From positions 29,801,405 through 29,865,404 of the forward strand of contig CM042975.1 of assembly GCA_023678885.1 (NCBI GenBank): 64,000 bases of DNA, in the 5' to 3' direction. Both the position numbers and the translations under genes were made by a program. Position 1 is the first letter of the stretch. The number at the start of each line of letters is the position of its first letter. Positions 47,512-58,212 of the stretch are shown here, one piece after another. The stretch is from Pogostemon cablin (lineage: Eukaryota > Streptophyta > Magnoliopsida > Lamiales > Lamiaceae). The notes beneath the pieces are model-generated. The model had not been told where the DNA came from, made no database searches, and saw nothing but the letters and a program-made list of their open reading frames with translations.

Positions 47512-49772
47512 CACTACAAAAAAACTGGCCGACAGTGACGGACTCTGCGACGGGAAAGCGCCCGTCACCCAAACATGCAACATTAAGTGTTTGTGACGGT
47601 CCCGTCACAATTAGTGACGGATTTTGTTACGAAAACATTAGTGACGGAATTTGCGACCTGGGTGGGCACTAAGCAAGAGTGCCTGTGTGCAAGTGTTGAG
47701 CCAATTTGGCTAGATGTGTTTTTTGTTAGTCTTTAATAATATTGTATGTATATATTCAATTAATTTGTATTAAAATAACATCAACCAATTTTCAAAATAA
47801 ATATGGTGTTAATATTGATTAATGTAATATATATTAATATGACAAAAATTTATTAAAACATAAATTTTTTTTTTATTTATTTAAGACAAATATTAAAATT
47901 TTCGTAATTAAATTAAAAAATCCTTATAAATTTTAAATTCTCAATCTATAAATAATATCTAAATATATTATTTATTTATAGATGAAAAATAGATTAATTT
48001 TCATTAAAATAAATAACATTCTCCTAATTTCTCAATTTAATTTTCTTGTTAGAAAATACATAATCTTTGTATTTTTCTTAATTCAATCACAAACTTTATT
48101 TTTATTAATTAAATACACGGATTTTTTAAATTTAATCATCAACTTTTCTTTTTATATATATTTTTAATATACTAATTACGAATACACTGCTATAAATAAA
48201 ATTTTAAAAGTATGAGGTGTCGCAACGTGGTTAAATTTTGTATATTTTTTATTTTTTGTTTTAATATTACATATATAATCTTTCTACTTTTATTTATTTA
48301 TTATTATTATTATTCATGTATATGTATTTAAATCATATATATCTATAAATTAAAATCACCTTTAATCATATTTTTTTGATTGGTTAAGGAATAGATAATC
48401 AATAAAATATATCCAACTTATTAATTGATATTATTATTCATGTACATCTTCAAATTAAATACCACCTTTAATCATATTTTTTATTGAAAATAGATAATTA
48501 AGTCAATCAATAAAAATATATCCAACTAATAATTTATTTTTTATTTTTATTCTTTCTTGGTTACAAATAGATAATTAAATCAATTAATAAAAGCATATAT
48601 ATCTTAAAAAAAACTATATAAATAGAGCAAATATTAATTAATATACATAAATCACGCATGTTAATTCTTTATGACTATTCATGTTTATCTTCAAATTAAA
48701 TATCACCTTTAATCATATTTTTATTAGGTAGAACACTACTTTTATTTATTTATTTATTTAGTTATTATTATTATTATTCATGTATATTTTTAAATTATGT
48801 ATATCTATAAATTAAATACCACCTTTAATTATATTTTTTGATTAGTTATAATAATTCATCTGCGTATTACGTAGGAATCTGTACTCGTATGTATATAATC
48901 TTAAAAGTTTTATTATTTAATTACAAATTCATCTATTACAAAATATATGACTATATTATTTAATAAAAATCAAGGCACATAAATATTTAAATTATAACAA
49001 TTCATACAACTCTGTTCTCATAATTATTTTGATTTTAAAATTAACATTACTATACAACAAAGTATATTCAATTATTCCAGGTAAATAAATTCACAATAAA
49101 TATTAAAAGAATAATAATTTCTTTAAAAAAAACTCTGTTCTCATTATTATTTTGATTTTAAAATTAATATTACTATATACAACACAGTATATTCAATTAT
49201 TTAAGTTTAAATAAATTCACAATAAATATTAAAAAAATAATATTTTCTTTAAAAAAAAGTAACATTGTTCTTATAATTATTTTGATTTTAAAATTAATAT
49301 TATTATATACAACAATACAATATATTCAATTATTTAAGCTTAAATAAATTCACCATATATATTAAAAGAATAATAATTTAAAAAAAAACATATAAGTTTA
49401 ACCTTTTGTTTTATATAATTAAATTAAATTAAATTAAATAGCATAATGTACATGTGTAACGAGCAAGTACAATTTTAATGATTTTTTTAAATTGTAAATT
49501 GTGACGGACCTTGTCCGTCACAAAATTCATCACAAACTTTGTGACGGACTTTGTGACCACATTTTTCTGTCACTAATAAAAAAAATTAAAAAAATATTTT
49601 TTTGTGACCGAAAAAAGCTCGTCACAAATTTTTTCATCACGGGAATGACGAAATTTTAAACGGTCAACTATTAGCCGTCACTATTTTCAAAATGTCTTCA
49701 TAAAGTCCGTTACAATTGTGACGACAAATTTTCTGTCACAAAAATCCGTCCATCAAGCAACTTTTTGTAGTT
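47512..49772. mobile_element. non-autonomous CACTA (CMC) element
   Basis: Starts CACTACAAAAAAAC and ends, complemented, with the matching ACTACAAAAAGTTG; the last G of the right terminus is changed to T. The 3-base duplication AAT flanks both sides (47509-47511, 49773-49775). Both subterminal regions hold many TGACGG/CCGTCA words (47540-47660 and 49500-49750), the usual transposase-binding repeats. The 1.8 kb centre is AT-rich with no frame for TNPD or TNPA. Confidence 0.85.
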
Positions 49773-49775
49773 AAT

Positions 49776-50113
49776 AACACTTGTACGGTTGACATGAAAA
49801 GTGGGTAAGCGGAGTCAAATGAGGTCAGCCACGCCAATCATTTTTCTAAAGATTTTTATTTAAAGATAATTGAAGGCACACAATTTAAGATTAGCAAATT
49901 ACATTAACTTAATTTAAGTAAACCTACTAGTACATGCATAATCTAGTTTTTAACTAATGAAAGTATTGAGGTCGATTTAAATATCCAAAAAAGTTTAGGG
50001 ATGCAGTTATTGGTCGACTTTGCTTTTCCAACTTAGTGGGGTGATGGGTTGTTTCTTTTATGAAATGGGGTTGCAATATTTTAGTGATTTATTTTATTTT
50101 GGATGAGAAAATT
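49776..50113. other. intergenic, no gene seen
   Basis: AT-rich spacer between the CACTA element and the hAT MITE. Nothing recognisable. Confidence 0.5.
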
Positions 50114-50623
50114 CAATGATCTGAAAACCCGATCGTACCCGCCAATTCAATTGGTTGGACTGAGAACCGATCCGAAAAGTCTAAAAAACTGTTTATGGAG
50201 TTGGACCGGGGTGAACCGGTCAAACCGGGAAAACCGGTACAACCGATTTCAGTATTTTTTTTATTTTTTACTTTTTTAAATTTTTTAACTTTTATAATAT
50301 TTCACTTTTATTTTTATTTAATTTAAAACATAATATTTATATTTTTGATTAAATTATGAATTATAATATTGAGTGGTATATTATAAGCTATGTATGAAGT
50401 ATAAATTATGAACTATAAATATTTTTATTCAATTATATTTTGATTTTAAATTGTATTTTAAAATTTTAAAAATAATTTAGGTGATTATATATTTTTATAA
50501 TTGGTAATTTTATAAAATATAATTGAAAATATGTAAAATTCAATTTTCCGGTTAAACCGCCCGATTGAACCTCGAACCGTTGCCTCTTCCGGTTCGTTCT
50601 CCGGTCCGATTTTCTAATCACTG
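50114..50623. mobile_element. hAT-type MITE with perfect 8-bp duplication
   Basis: Ends CAATGATCTGAAAACCCGATC and, complemented, CAGTGATTAGAAAATCGGACC. The 8-mer AGAAAATT flanks both sides exactly (50106-50113, 50624-50631). Subterminal stretches are rich in ccggt/accgg words. No coding capacity. Confidence 0.85.
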
Positions 50624-50631
50624 AGAAAATT

Positions 50632-51459
50632 AATATAGATATATTAACTATACTATCCTTTGAATTGAATTTTCTACATAGAAATTTTAAACATCAATAA
50701 CCCTTAATGTATATATTTGTTTTTTTTTTTAACATTCGATTTTATATAAAAATAAATATTTGCGTACTATATTATTAAATTATGAAATTAATTTACCCAA
50801 CTCAATTCACGGATTTATTTATTTACTTATTTATTTTTAAATGTAAGAATCAGCTTTTAAAGAATAATAAACTAATCGAGATCCGCTATATGTTGGGTTG
50901 TAAAGGTTGTTGTAATTTCTTTTGTAATGGTATAAATTAATACTCCATGAGTATAATCCTATGATAATCTCTATTTTGGGGGAGTGTTTTACTAGTACAA
51001 ATATTTTTTTATGATAAAAATTGAAAGAAAGGCGACAACAACTAATAAAGAGTGTGAAGGTCTTTTAATTAAACAAACGGTGGACTTGTAAGGTGAGGAC
51101 TCGAAATTTATTAATAACATTGAAATAGAAAGTGTTAAGTTTATCGAGCTACTCCAAAACTTGAATCGCGATTAGACGTTTGATTATTTTAATGATTATT
51201 ATAAGCATAAGTATTATTTAAGTTTATTTTTAGGATTATTTTGGGTGCACCCGATGTAATAGTACACATAAGGGTTTATAGGTTAAATGTTAGGGTGTAG
51301 GGGGTAGTTATCATATTTATTTTTAATTATTTTATTTAGTGGATAGGATCGAATAAAAATATGATTTAACGGTTTAGATTATTCAGGTGCACAGTACACC
51401 GGGTACACTGCAGTATGACACTTATTTTTACATAACAATATAATTATTATTAAATAAAA
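50632..51459. other. intergenic, no gene seen
   Basis: AT-rich spacer. Nothing recognisable apart from short homopolymers. Confidence 0.5.
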
Positions 51460-52414
51460 GGGTTAATTGCTAGAAAATCCTCACTTTTACTTAAATTGCA
51501 AATAAGTCTAAACTTTTGAAATTTAGCAAAAATGTATATCACCTTTAAAAAAGATTGCAAATTGAGCCACCGACCAGATTTTTACCAACTTTGACTGCCC
51601 CAATTCAACTTTGGAAAATAAAAGTAAAAAATAAAAAATCTATTCCTACTTGTATCTCCCATATTTCCCTTTCCTTCTGACAAACACAACTCCAAAGAAG
51701 GAGGGTCGTGAGGATGATCAAAATTCACTGCTAATCTAAATTCATAATCTCACTTACACTATTCACCAATACTTTCTCTGAATTTTCTACTCTGATCTAA
51801 TCTTATATGTGACATTTCTTAATAGAGAATATTGTGGGAGGCGGCACCAGTGCGCAGACGGAGATGGGTGATTTTGACTTTCGGCAGATCTGGAGCGACA
51901 TCGATGGCGTACGACGGTGGCAGCGCGATGGGCTCCGGATGGCTTGGTGTTCGCGACTGGACTAAGGCAACACGCGTCGGCTGCACAGTGGTGGCGATCG
52001 ACGTAGTTGAACTCCCTCTTGGGGTGAGCGACGAGTCTTCTCTGACTGGAAGCGGCCTCGATCTTCAATGGGCGGAGATTGTCAGGGCTTCTGGCGACAC
52101 GTGGTGGCACATGGTGGTGAACGCGCCCGACAATTTTCGGCGTTGGTCTTCGTCTGACTGGAGGCTGAGCATGGAAACTTGAGAGAGGATGAAAAGTTGA
52201 GACAAGAAGGAAATTTGGAGAGAGAAATGGGATTGCACAATTTTTTTTTAATTTTTTTTCCACGTTAATTAGGGCAGTCAAAGTTTGTCAAAATCTGACT
52301 AGTGGCTCAATTTGCAATCCTTTGTAAAGGTGATATATTTTTTTTGCTAAATTTCAAAAGTTTAGACTTATTTGCAATTTAAGTAAATGTGATGATTTTT
52401 TTAATAATTAACCC
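51460..52414. mobile_element. MULE with GC-rich cargo (Pack-MULE-like)
   Basis: 955 bases. Inverted repeats of about 150 bases share gggttaatt, acttaaattgcaaataag, tttgaaatttagcaaaaa and gattgcaaattgagccac on both strands. The 9-mer TAAATAAAA flanks both sides exactly (51451-51459, 52415-52423). The centre (51825-52185) is GC- and CpG-rich and open on both strands: 116 codons on + and 164 on minus (51787-52281). I recognise neither product. No transposase is present. Confidence 0.88.
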
Positions 52415-52423
52415 TAAATAAAA

Positions 52424-52953
52424 TAATAAACTTAACAAGTCAAACTGAATTTGAACTTTTCGAGCTTGCTCAAGTAATTTTCGAGTCGAGTTAAGCTCGT
52501 ACTTAGTCTCGTATCCTTATCAAGCCGAGTTCGAGTATGCACTACTCATACTCGCACGACTCGAATATTAGTTGTACATGAAAAATAACATTTTGCATAT
52601 GCTGTTAAGTAATGAGTTATCTATTATAAATTACTTAAATTAGCACATATATAAGATCATTTACAGCAGTTGACTCAATTTTACTGCGCATTCAGATCCA
52701 AAATATAGTTATCTCAACAACCCATCTCCAGCCGTTTGCTTCATTTTTTACTCCAAAAATTAAATATATATTTTTTAATAATATTTTTACTTATTTATAA
52801 ACATAATTTATTTTTAATATTTATTTTTAATTTTAAATAAAAATATTAATGGGTATAAAATTAAAATAACACAATCAAATAAAATTACTTTACAAAGTAT
52901 ATATATAAAATTTAGACAATACTTCAAGTTAAAATTACAATACAAAATATATA

Positions 52954-52956
<3 letters not shown>
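52424..52956. other. intergenic with a decayed repeat
   Basis: 52440-52560 has cgagcttgctc, gagtcgagttaagctcg and related words in both orientations, probably a MITE end. The rest is plain AT-rich DNA. Confidence 0.35.

Positions 52957-53019
<63 letters not shown>
52957..53019. repeat. (AT)n microsatellite
   Basis: About 63 bases of AT steps. Frames across it (for example the minus frame at 52814-53071) are artefacts. Confidence 0.95.
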
Positions 53020-53021
<2 letters not shown>

Positions 53022-53073
53022 CAGAATAAATCCAATCCTGACCATCTAATTTTAAAACAAATCTCAGCCACTG

Positions 53074-54700
53074 ATCGGTGTGAAATTCACCTAGAATTAT
53101 GGGCTTAATTGAAAGAATTTATTTGGATTTATTTGGCTTTAATTCAATAATTAAGCATGATTTTAATAAAAATTCTATTTATTGCTTAATTAGTTTGAGA
53201 AATGTATTTTTGCTTATTTTTGCAGAAAATGAGTGTCTTTTGAGTTTAAAAGAGTGATGGAAGAAACGAGAATTAAATCGGGGCGAATTATGAAGAGAAA
53301 TGTCAAGAAAAGCATGAAGAATGGAGAAGAAAGGAGAAAAATGAAAAATGGGCAAAATGACGTAAAAACACGCCCGTGTTTTTACGTCGAGCCCGTGTTT
53401 TTATGCAATGTGAATTATGTCCAGAGAGCTGAAATTTTGCAAGAAAACACGGGCAGATACAGGAAAACACGCCCGTGTTTTCATGCACTTGGGTGAAAAA
53501 TCGCGTTTTTGGGCTGAAAAAGTGCTGATGCAGGAAAACACGGGCAAGTGCATAAAAACACGACCGTGTTTTTATGCACTTCTGCCAAATTTCAAGTGCG
53601 ATGCTAGGGCTTCCAAAGGGGGTATAAATACCCCCAAATCTCATTCCTCCAGAGAAAAGAGCAGCAGGGGTTGCTTCTCCCATGCCTCACAACCCCAAAT
53701 TCCCAATTCTCATTCCTCCTCTTGGAGGGTACACCACACCACCATTCTCCATCTATTTAATTCTTCATTAGATAGTTGTAAGATTCCTCCCCCTTTCGGG
53801 GTGAGGGATCCGTAGTTTTAATGTTTTTCTAGTTTAGGATTTTATTTGCTTTCCAAGAAGGTGGAGACACCAAGGAGTGGATGATCTTCATGAATGTAAA
53901 ACTTCATTAAGGTGTAATCTAATCCTACTTATTATCTTTCTATTTTTTATGTTTTGGTGGTTGATTGATTGCATGATTATTGATTAATTTATGAAAATGT
54001 CTTGATTGAATTTCCGGCTTTGATTAGGTTTCATTTATGAAATTAATATGCTTGTAATAATATGGGATTTATGTCTTTGGTATTAGTGTACAGTGATTAG
54101 GTTGTGTATTGTGTATCGACATGTCTTGTCGTTGCTTTACCCTTAGTTGCTTTGCATGATTATCATATGTGAGTTTCTTCCATTTATTACACGTGGGTTT
54201 AATATAAGGGAAGCCTGGCCGGGAGTCCTTATATTTAGAACAACATAAATGAACACTAGTGAGATCACTTGTGCCCGAGGATTAAACTAATGAAGGGAAC
54301 CCCATCCATACGAGCATAGTACCTTGAAGGGAATTGTAAGTATGATCGATCCTAGGAGCTTTTTAGGGGTTGTGAAAATAATCTACATCCTATTCACCAT
54401 GGCCATTGGGGATAGGTGGAAATAGTGATCGCCCTTACCATGATTTGCTTAAAAATGGAAAACAATTAAAGATGTTGGATGATTGATTATATGAGTGTAT
54501 CATGAAAACTACCATGGCATTGAAAATCCAAAAATATTGTAATTAGATTTATTTTTCCTGCATTTTATTTTCTTTTATTTTTATAAACCTCCTTTCCGAT
54601 CGTCCCTAACTAATCACGATACTATACCTAAAGGCCATGGATCCTAAATTCCCTTGGGTTCGATATTTTGTTGCTTGGTCGCCCCGACTACAATGACCAA
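53074..54700. mobile_element. LTR-like insertion (probable solo LTR) within the AT-rich array
   Basis: It splits a copy of the local repeat: the word ctcagccac stops at about 53073 and cagccacccatt resumes at about 54703. It begins TGATCGGTGTGAAATTC and ends near ggtcgccccgactaca, like a Ty3 LTR (ccttgggttcgatatt just before). It holds a TATA-like gggtataaatacc (53619-53631) and three large palindromes upstream of it. No pair LTR or clean duplication was found, so limits are approximate and the class is an inference. Confidence 0.5.
53359..53581. repeat. three palindromes with a common CACG-NN-CGTG core
   Basis: Palindrome A 53359-53388: arms of 14 (GACGTAAAAACACG) around CC. Palindrome B 53463-53482: arms of 9 (GAAAACACG) around CC. 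Palindrome C 53546-53581: arms of 17 (AAGTGCATAAAAACACG) around AC. All arms are perfectly complementary. Half-sites GCCCGTGTTTT (53390) and AAAACACGGGC (53443, 53535) lie between. Confidence 0.95.
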
Positions 54701-55084
54701 TCAGCCACCCATTAAAATAATTAAATAATTATAATTATGATATTTTCAAATTAGGAAATAATTTAGTATCTAAAATAAATCTTAGTCACCCATTAAAATA
54801 ATTAAATAATTATAATTATGATATTTTCAAATTAGGAAATAGGAAATAGGATATATATATATAAGTAGAATAAATCCAATCCTGGCCATCTAATTTTAAA
54901 ACAAATCTCAGCCACCCATTAAAATAATTAAATAATTATAATTATGACATTTTCAAATTAGAAAATAATTTAGTATCTAAAACAAATCTTAGTCACCCAT
55001 TAAAATAATTAAATAATTATAATTATGACATTTTCAAATTAGGAAATAAGATTTTATTTATTAAAAAATTAATAATATTAAATA

Positions 55085-55562
55085 GACCAATCAATAGGGA
55101 TGGAAAAACCCAAACCCGCAGAATTAGGTCAAATAATCCATTGACCAATCAAATTATGAGTTATATATGAGGCTTCCTCATCCTTCACATATATAAGGAG
55201 CCCTCCTCCATTCATTTCAAACACACCGAGAACGATTCTCTAAGAAGATCAAAAACTTCAGAATTATCTGAATAGTTCTTCGAATTCTTCAACGAGAATC
55301 AACTCAAGAACGAAATATATTTGGGATTCAGGTTCTAAACTGCCCGGATCAAGCGTTCTACAGTTAAAAATTTGAACGGCCTATAATATGGTTCTAAACC
55401 ATCCGGATTAAGCGTTCTACAGTAAAAAATTTGAACGGCCTTTAATCTGGGATCCTGGTGCTAAACTGCCCGAATTTAAGACTGCTTAAGTTAAAGTTCT
55501 TCCTATAATCTGGGATTTAGGTGCTAAACCACCCGGATCTAAGAATTTTTAAGTCAAACAGA
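55085..55562 (+). other. LTR- or promoter-like segment with a four-fold repeat
   Basis: Contains cacatatataaggagccc (55186-55204), a strong TATA box with downstream cattcatttcaaacac. From 55330 a unit of roughly 60 bases with tctaaac-tgcccgga, caagcgttctacag and tttgaacggcc repeats about four times with decay. It interrupts the AT-rich array. The TATA surroundings resemble those of LTR elements and of plant pararetroviral promoters; I cannot decide. Confidence 0.35.
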
Positions 55563-57080
55563 CATTAAAATAATTAAATAATTATAACCTTTTCAAATTC
55601 AGAAATAAGATATTATTTAATAAAACTTTAATAATATTAAATATATTCAAAATTTTCAAATAAATCTAAGTCACACATTACAATAATTATAGTAATTATA
55701 ATTATAACTTTTTCAAATTAAGAAATAAGATATTATTATAGCAGAATAACTGACCATCTATTTTTTAAACAAATTCAGTCAGCCATTAAAATAATTAAAT
55801 AATTATAATTATGAATTTAGGGCCATTTACTAAAATAATTAAATAATTATAATCATAAAATTTTCAAATTAGGAAATGAGATATTATTAAAGAAGAATAA
55901 TCCAATCCTGACCATTTATTCAGACACCCATTAAAATAATTAAGTAATTATAATTATGAATTTTATGGTTTCAAGTTTTAGGATTTATGATTTAGAGTTT
56001 TATGTAATTATTTTCATACAAAACACATATGAGATAATTAAAAAATATAAATAAAGAAATAATATGAAAACAAAATTCAAACCACACCAAAACCGGATGA
56101 GAGAAGCTCAAACAATTCTCAGTCACCCATTAAAATAATTAAATAATTATAAATTATGAATTTAGGGTAGAATAAATCCAATTCTAACCTTCTATTTCTT
56201 AAATAAATTTCAGTCACCCATTAAAATAATTAAATAATTATAATTATGAATTTAGGGTTTTAGGGTTTAGGGTTTTAGGATTTATGGGATAATGTTTGCA
56301 GATGGTCAAATCCTGACCATCTATTTCTTAAATAAATAAATCTCAACCACCCATTAAAATAATTAAATAATTATAATTATGACTTTTTCAATAATTAAAT
56401 AATTATTAACCCGTAAAAGCAGAATAAATTCAATCCTGACATCTATTTTTTAAACAAATCTCAGCCACCCATTAAAATAATAAATAATTATATATGACTT
56501 TTTCAAATTAAGAAATACTCCCTCCATCCCACCCAAAGTATGGTGTTTGCTTAAACACATATGAGATAATTAAAAAATATAAATAAAGAAATAATACGAC
56601 AATAAAATTCAAACCACACCAAAATCGAATGAGAGAAGCTCACAAATCTCAGCCACACATTAATATAATTAAATAATTATAATTATGAATTTAGGGTAGA
56701 ATAAATCCAATCCTGACCATCAATTTCTTAAACAAATCTCAGTCACCCATTAAAATAATTAAATAGTTATAATTATGAATTTAGGGTTTAGGATTTAGGG
56801 GTTAGGGTTTTATGGTTTAGGATTTTAGGGTTTAGGGGTTATGGGATAATGTTTTCAGATGGTCAAATCCTGACCATCTATTTCTTAAACAAATCTCAAT
56901 CATCCATTAAAATAATTAAATAATTATAATTATGACTTTTTCAATAATTAAATAATAATTATTAACCCATAAAAGTAGAATAAATTCAATCATGGCCATC
57001 TATTTCTCAAACAAATCTCAGCCACCCATTATTAAAATAATTAAATAATTATAATTATGACCTTTTCAAATTAGGAAATA

Positions 57081-57309
57081 CTCCCTTCTTCCCACCCAAA
57101 TGGTGGTGTTTGCTTTTTGTACGTGGATTAAGAAGTACGGAGTATTATTTAATGTGTTTTGGGTAGTTGTATTAGTCGGAGTGTAGACCTCATATTTTAG
57201 TTGTAATAGTGGGTGTGTATGAGTCTCATATATGTAAAAAAGAAAAGATGACTCTTTGAGTGGGACACCCAAAATGGAAAAAATGACCCTTTGAGTTGGA
57301 CGAAGGGAC
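57081..57309. mobile_element. Stowaway-type MITE
   Basis: Left end CTCCCTTCTTCCCACCC after TA (57079-57080); right end (complemented) GTCCCTTCGTCCAACTC before TA. It lies within the AT-rich array. A partial relative, ctccctccatcccaccca, begins at about 56519. Confidence 0.65.
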
Positions 57310-58212
57310 TAAGATATTATTAAAGTAAAATAAATCTAATTTTGACCATTTTTTTCTTAAACAAATCTCAGTCACCCATTAAAATAATTAAATCATTATA
57401 ATTATGAATTTAGGGTTTAGGGTTTTATGATTTATGACATAATGTTTGTAGAGGGCCAAATCCTGACCATCTATTTCTTAAACAAATCTCAACCACCCAT
57501 TAAAATAATTAAATAATTATAATTATGACTTTTTCAATAATTAAATAATTATTAACCCAACCAAACTTTTATTGCAAATAATTGTTAATAATCTCATAAA
57601 AATCAAAAAATAAATACTCCCTCCGTCCCTGAGCATTGTGCACAATTGCTTTTTCACGGATATTAAGAAAAGTTAATTTTTTTACTTTTTCAACCATATT
57701 TTGAAGGGTAAAAACGTCCATACAGGTGGGCTAATTGTTTGGGATTAAAGTTAATCCCAAGTACAGTCTATCTACCCATAATATGCCACGTCACCTGCCT
57801 AATTTCAAATTAAACACAAGAATTATGAAAAATGAAATATTTTTGCTGTCACTATTTGAGAATACCATTAAATATTGATTCAATTTACTCAAATTAACAT
57901 TACAGGCTCTTTAATGCTCTAAAAAAATTACAGATTGAAAAAAAGAAACACTTGAATGAAAATTTACATATATATCTGCTCTCAATTTACATTCACCATA
58001 GGAATTTTTTTTCCCTCCATGTAAGTTGTCACTTCATTCCATATCCATGTAAAAGTGACACTTTTCCCTCCAATTTTATGCACCAAGAGCCTTTTCCAAA
58101 TTTCTTCAATTTTCCCTCCAATATTTACACAATAAATAAGCAATGTCAGTGTATTAAATGGCTTCACAACCCTCATAAATCTAAATCATAAGCCTTTAAA
58201 TGAGAGCAATAA

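Larger units (their letters stand above)
54705..57545. repeat. array of about 18 copies of an AT-rich unit
   Basis: The anchor CCATTAAAATAATTAAATAA, followed by ttataattatga, recurs near 54709, 54790, 54913, 54994, 55784, 55926, 56126, 56218, 56349, 56467, 56755, 56905, 57378 and 57498, and several more in decayed form. It is usually preceded by aatccaatcctgaccatcta and aaacaaatctcagccac. Spacing varies from about 80 to 200 bases, and other elements interrupt the array, so it is not a simple satellite. Some copies are followed by degenerate TTTAGGG runs. Confidence 0.85.

Noticed and set aside
52814..53071. minus frame with an Ile-Tyr run
   Set aside because: It is the (AT)n microsatellite read as codons.
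53233..53683. open frames on both strands around the palindromes
   Set aside because: They arise from the repeated, palindromic sequence; the peptides are low-complexity mirror images with no domain.
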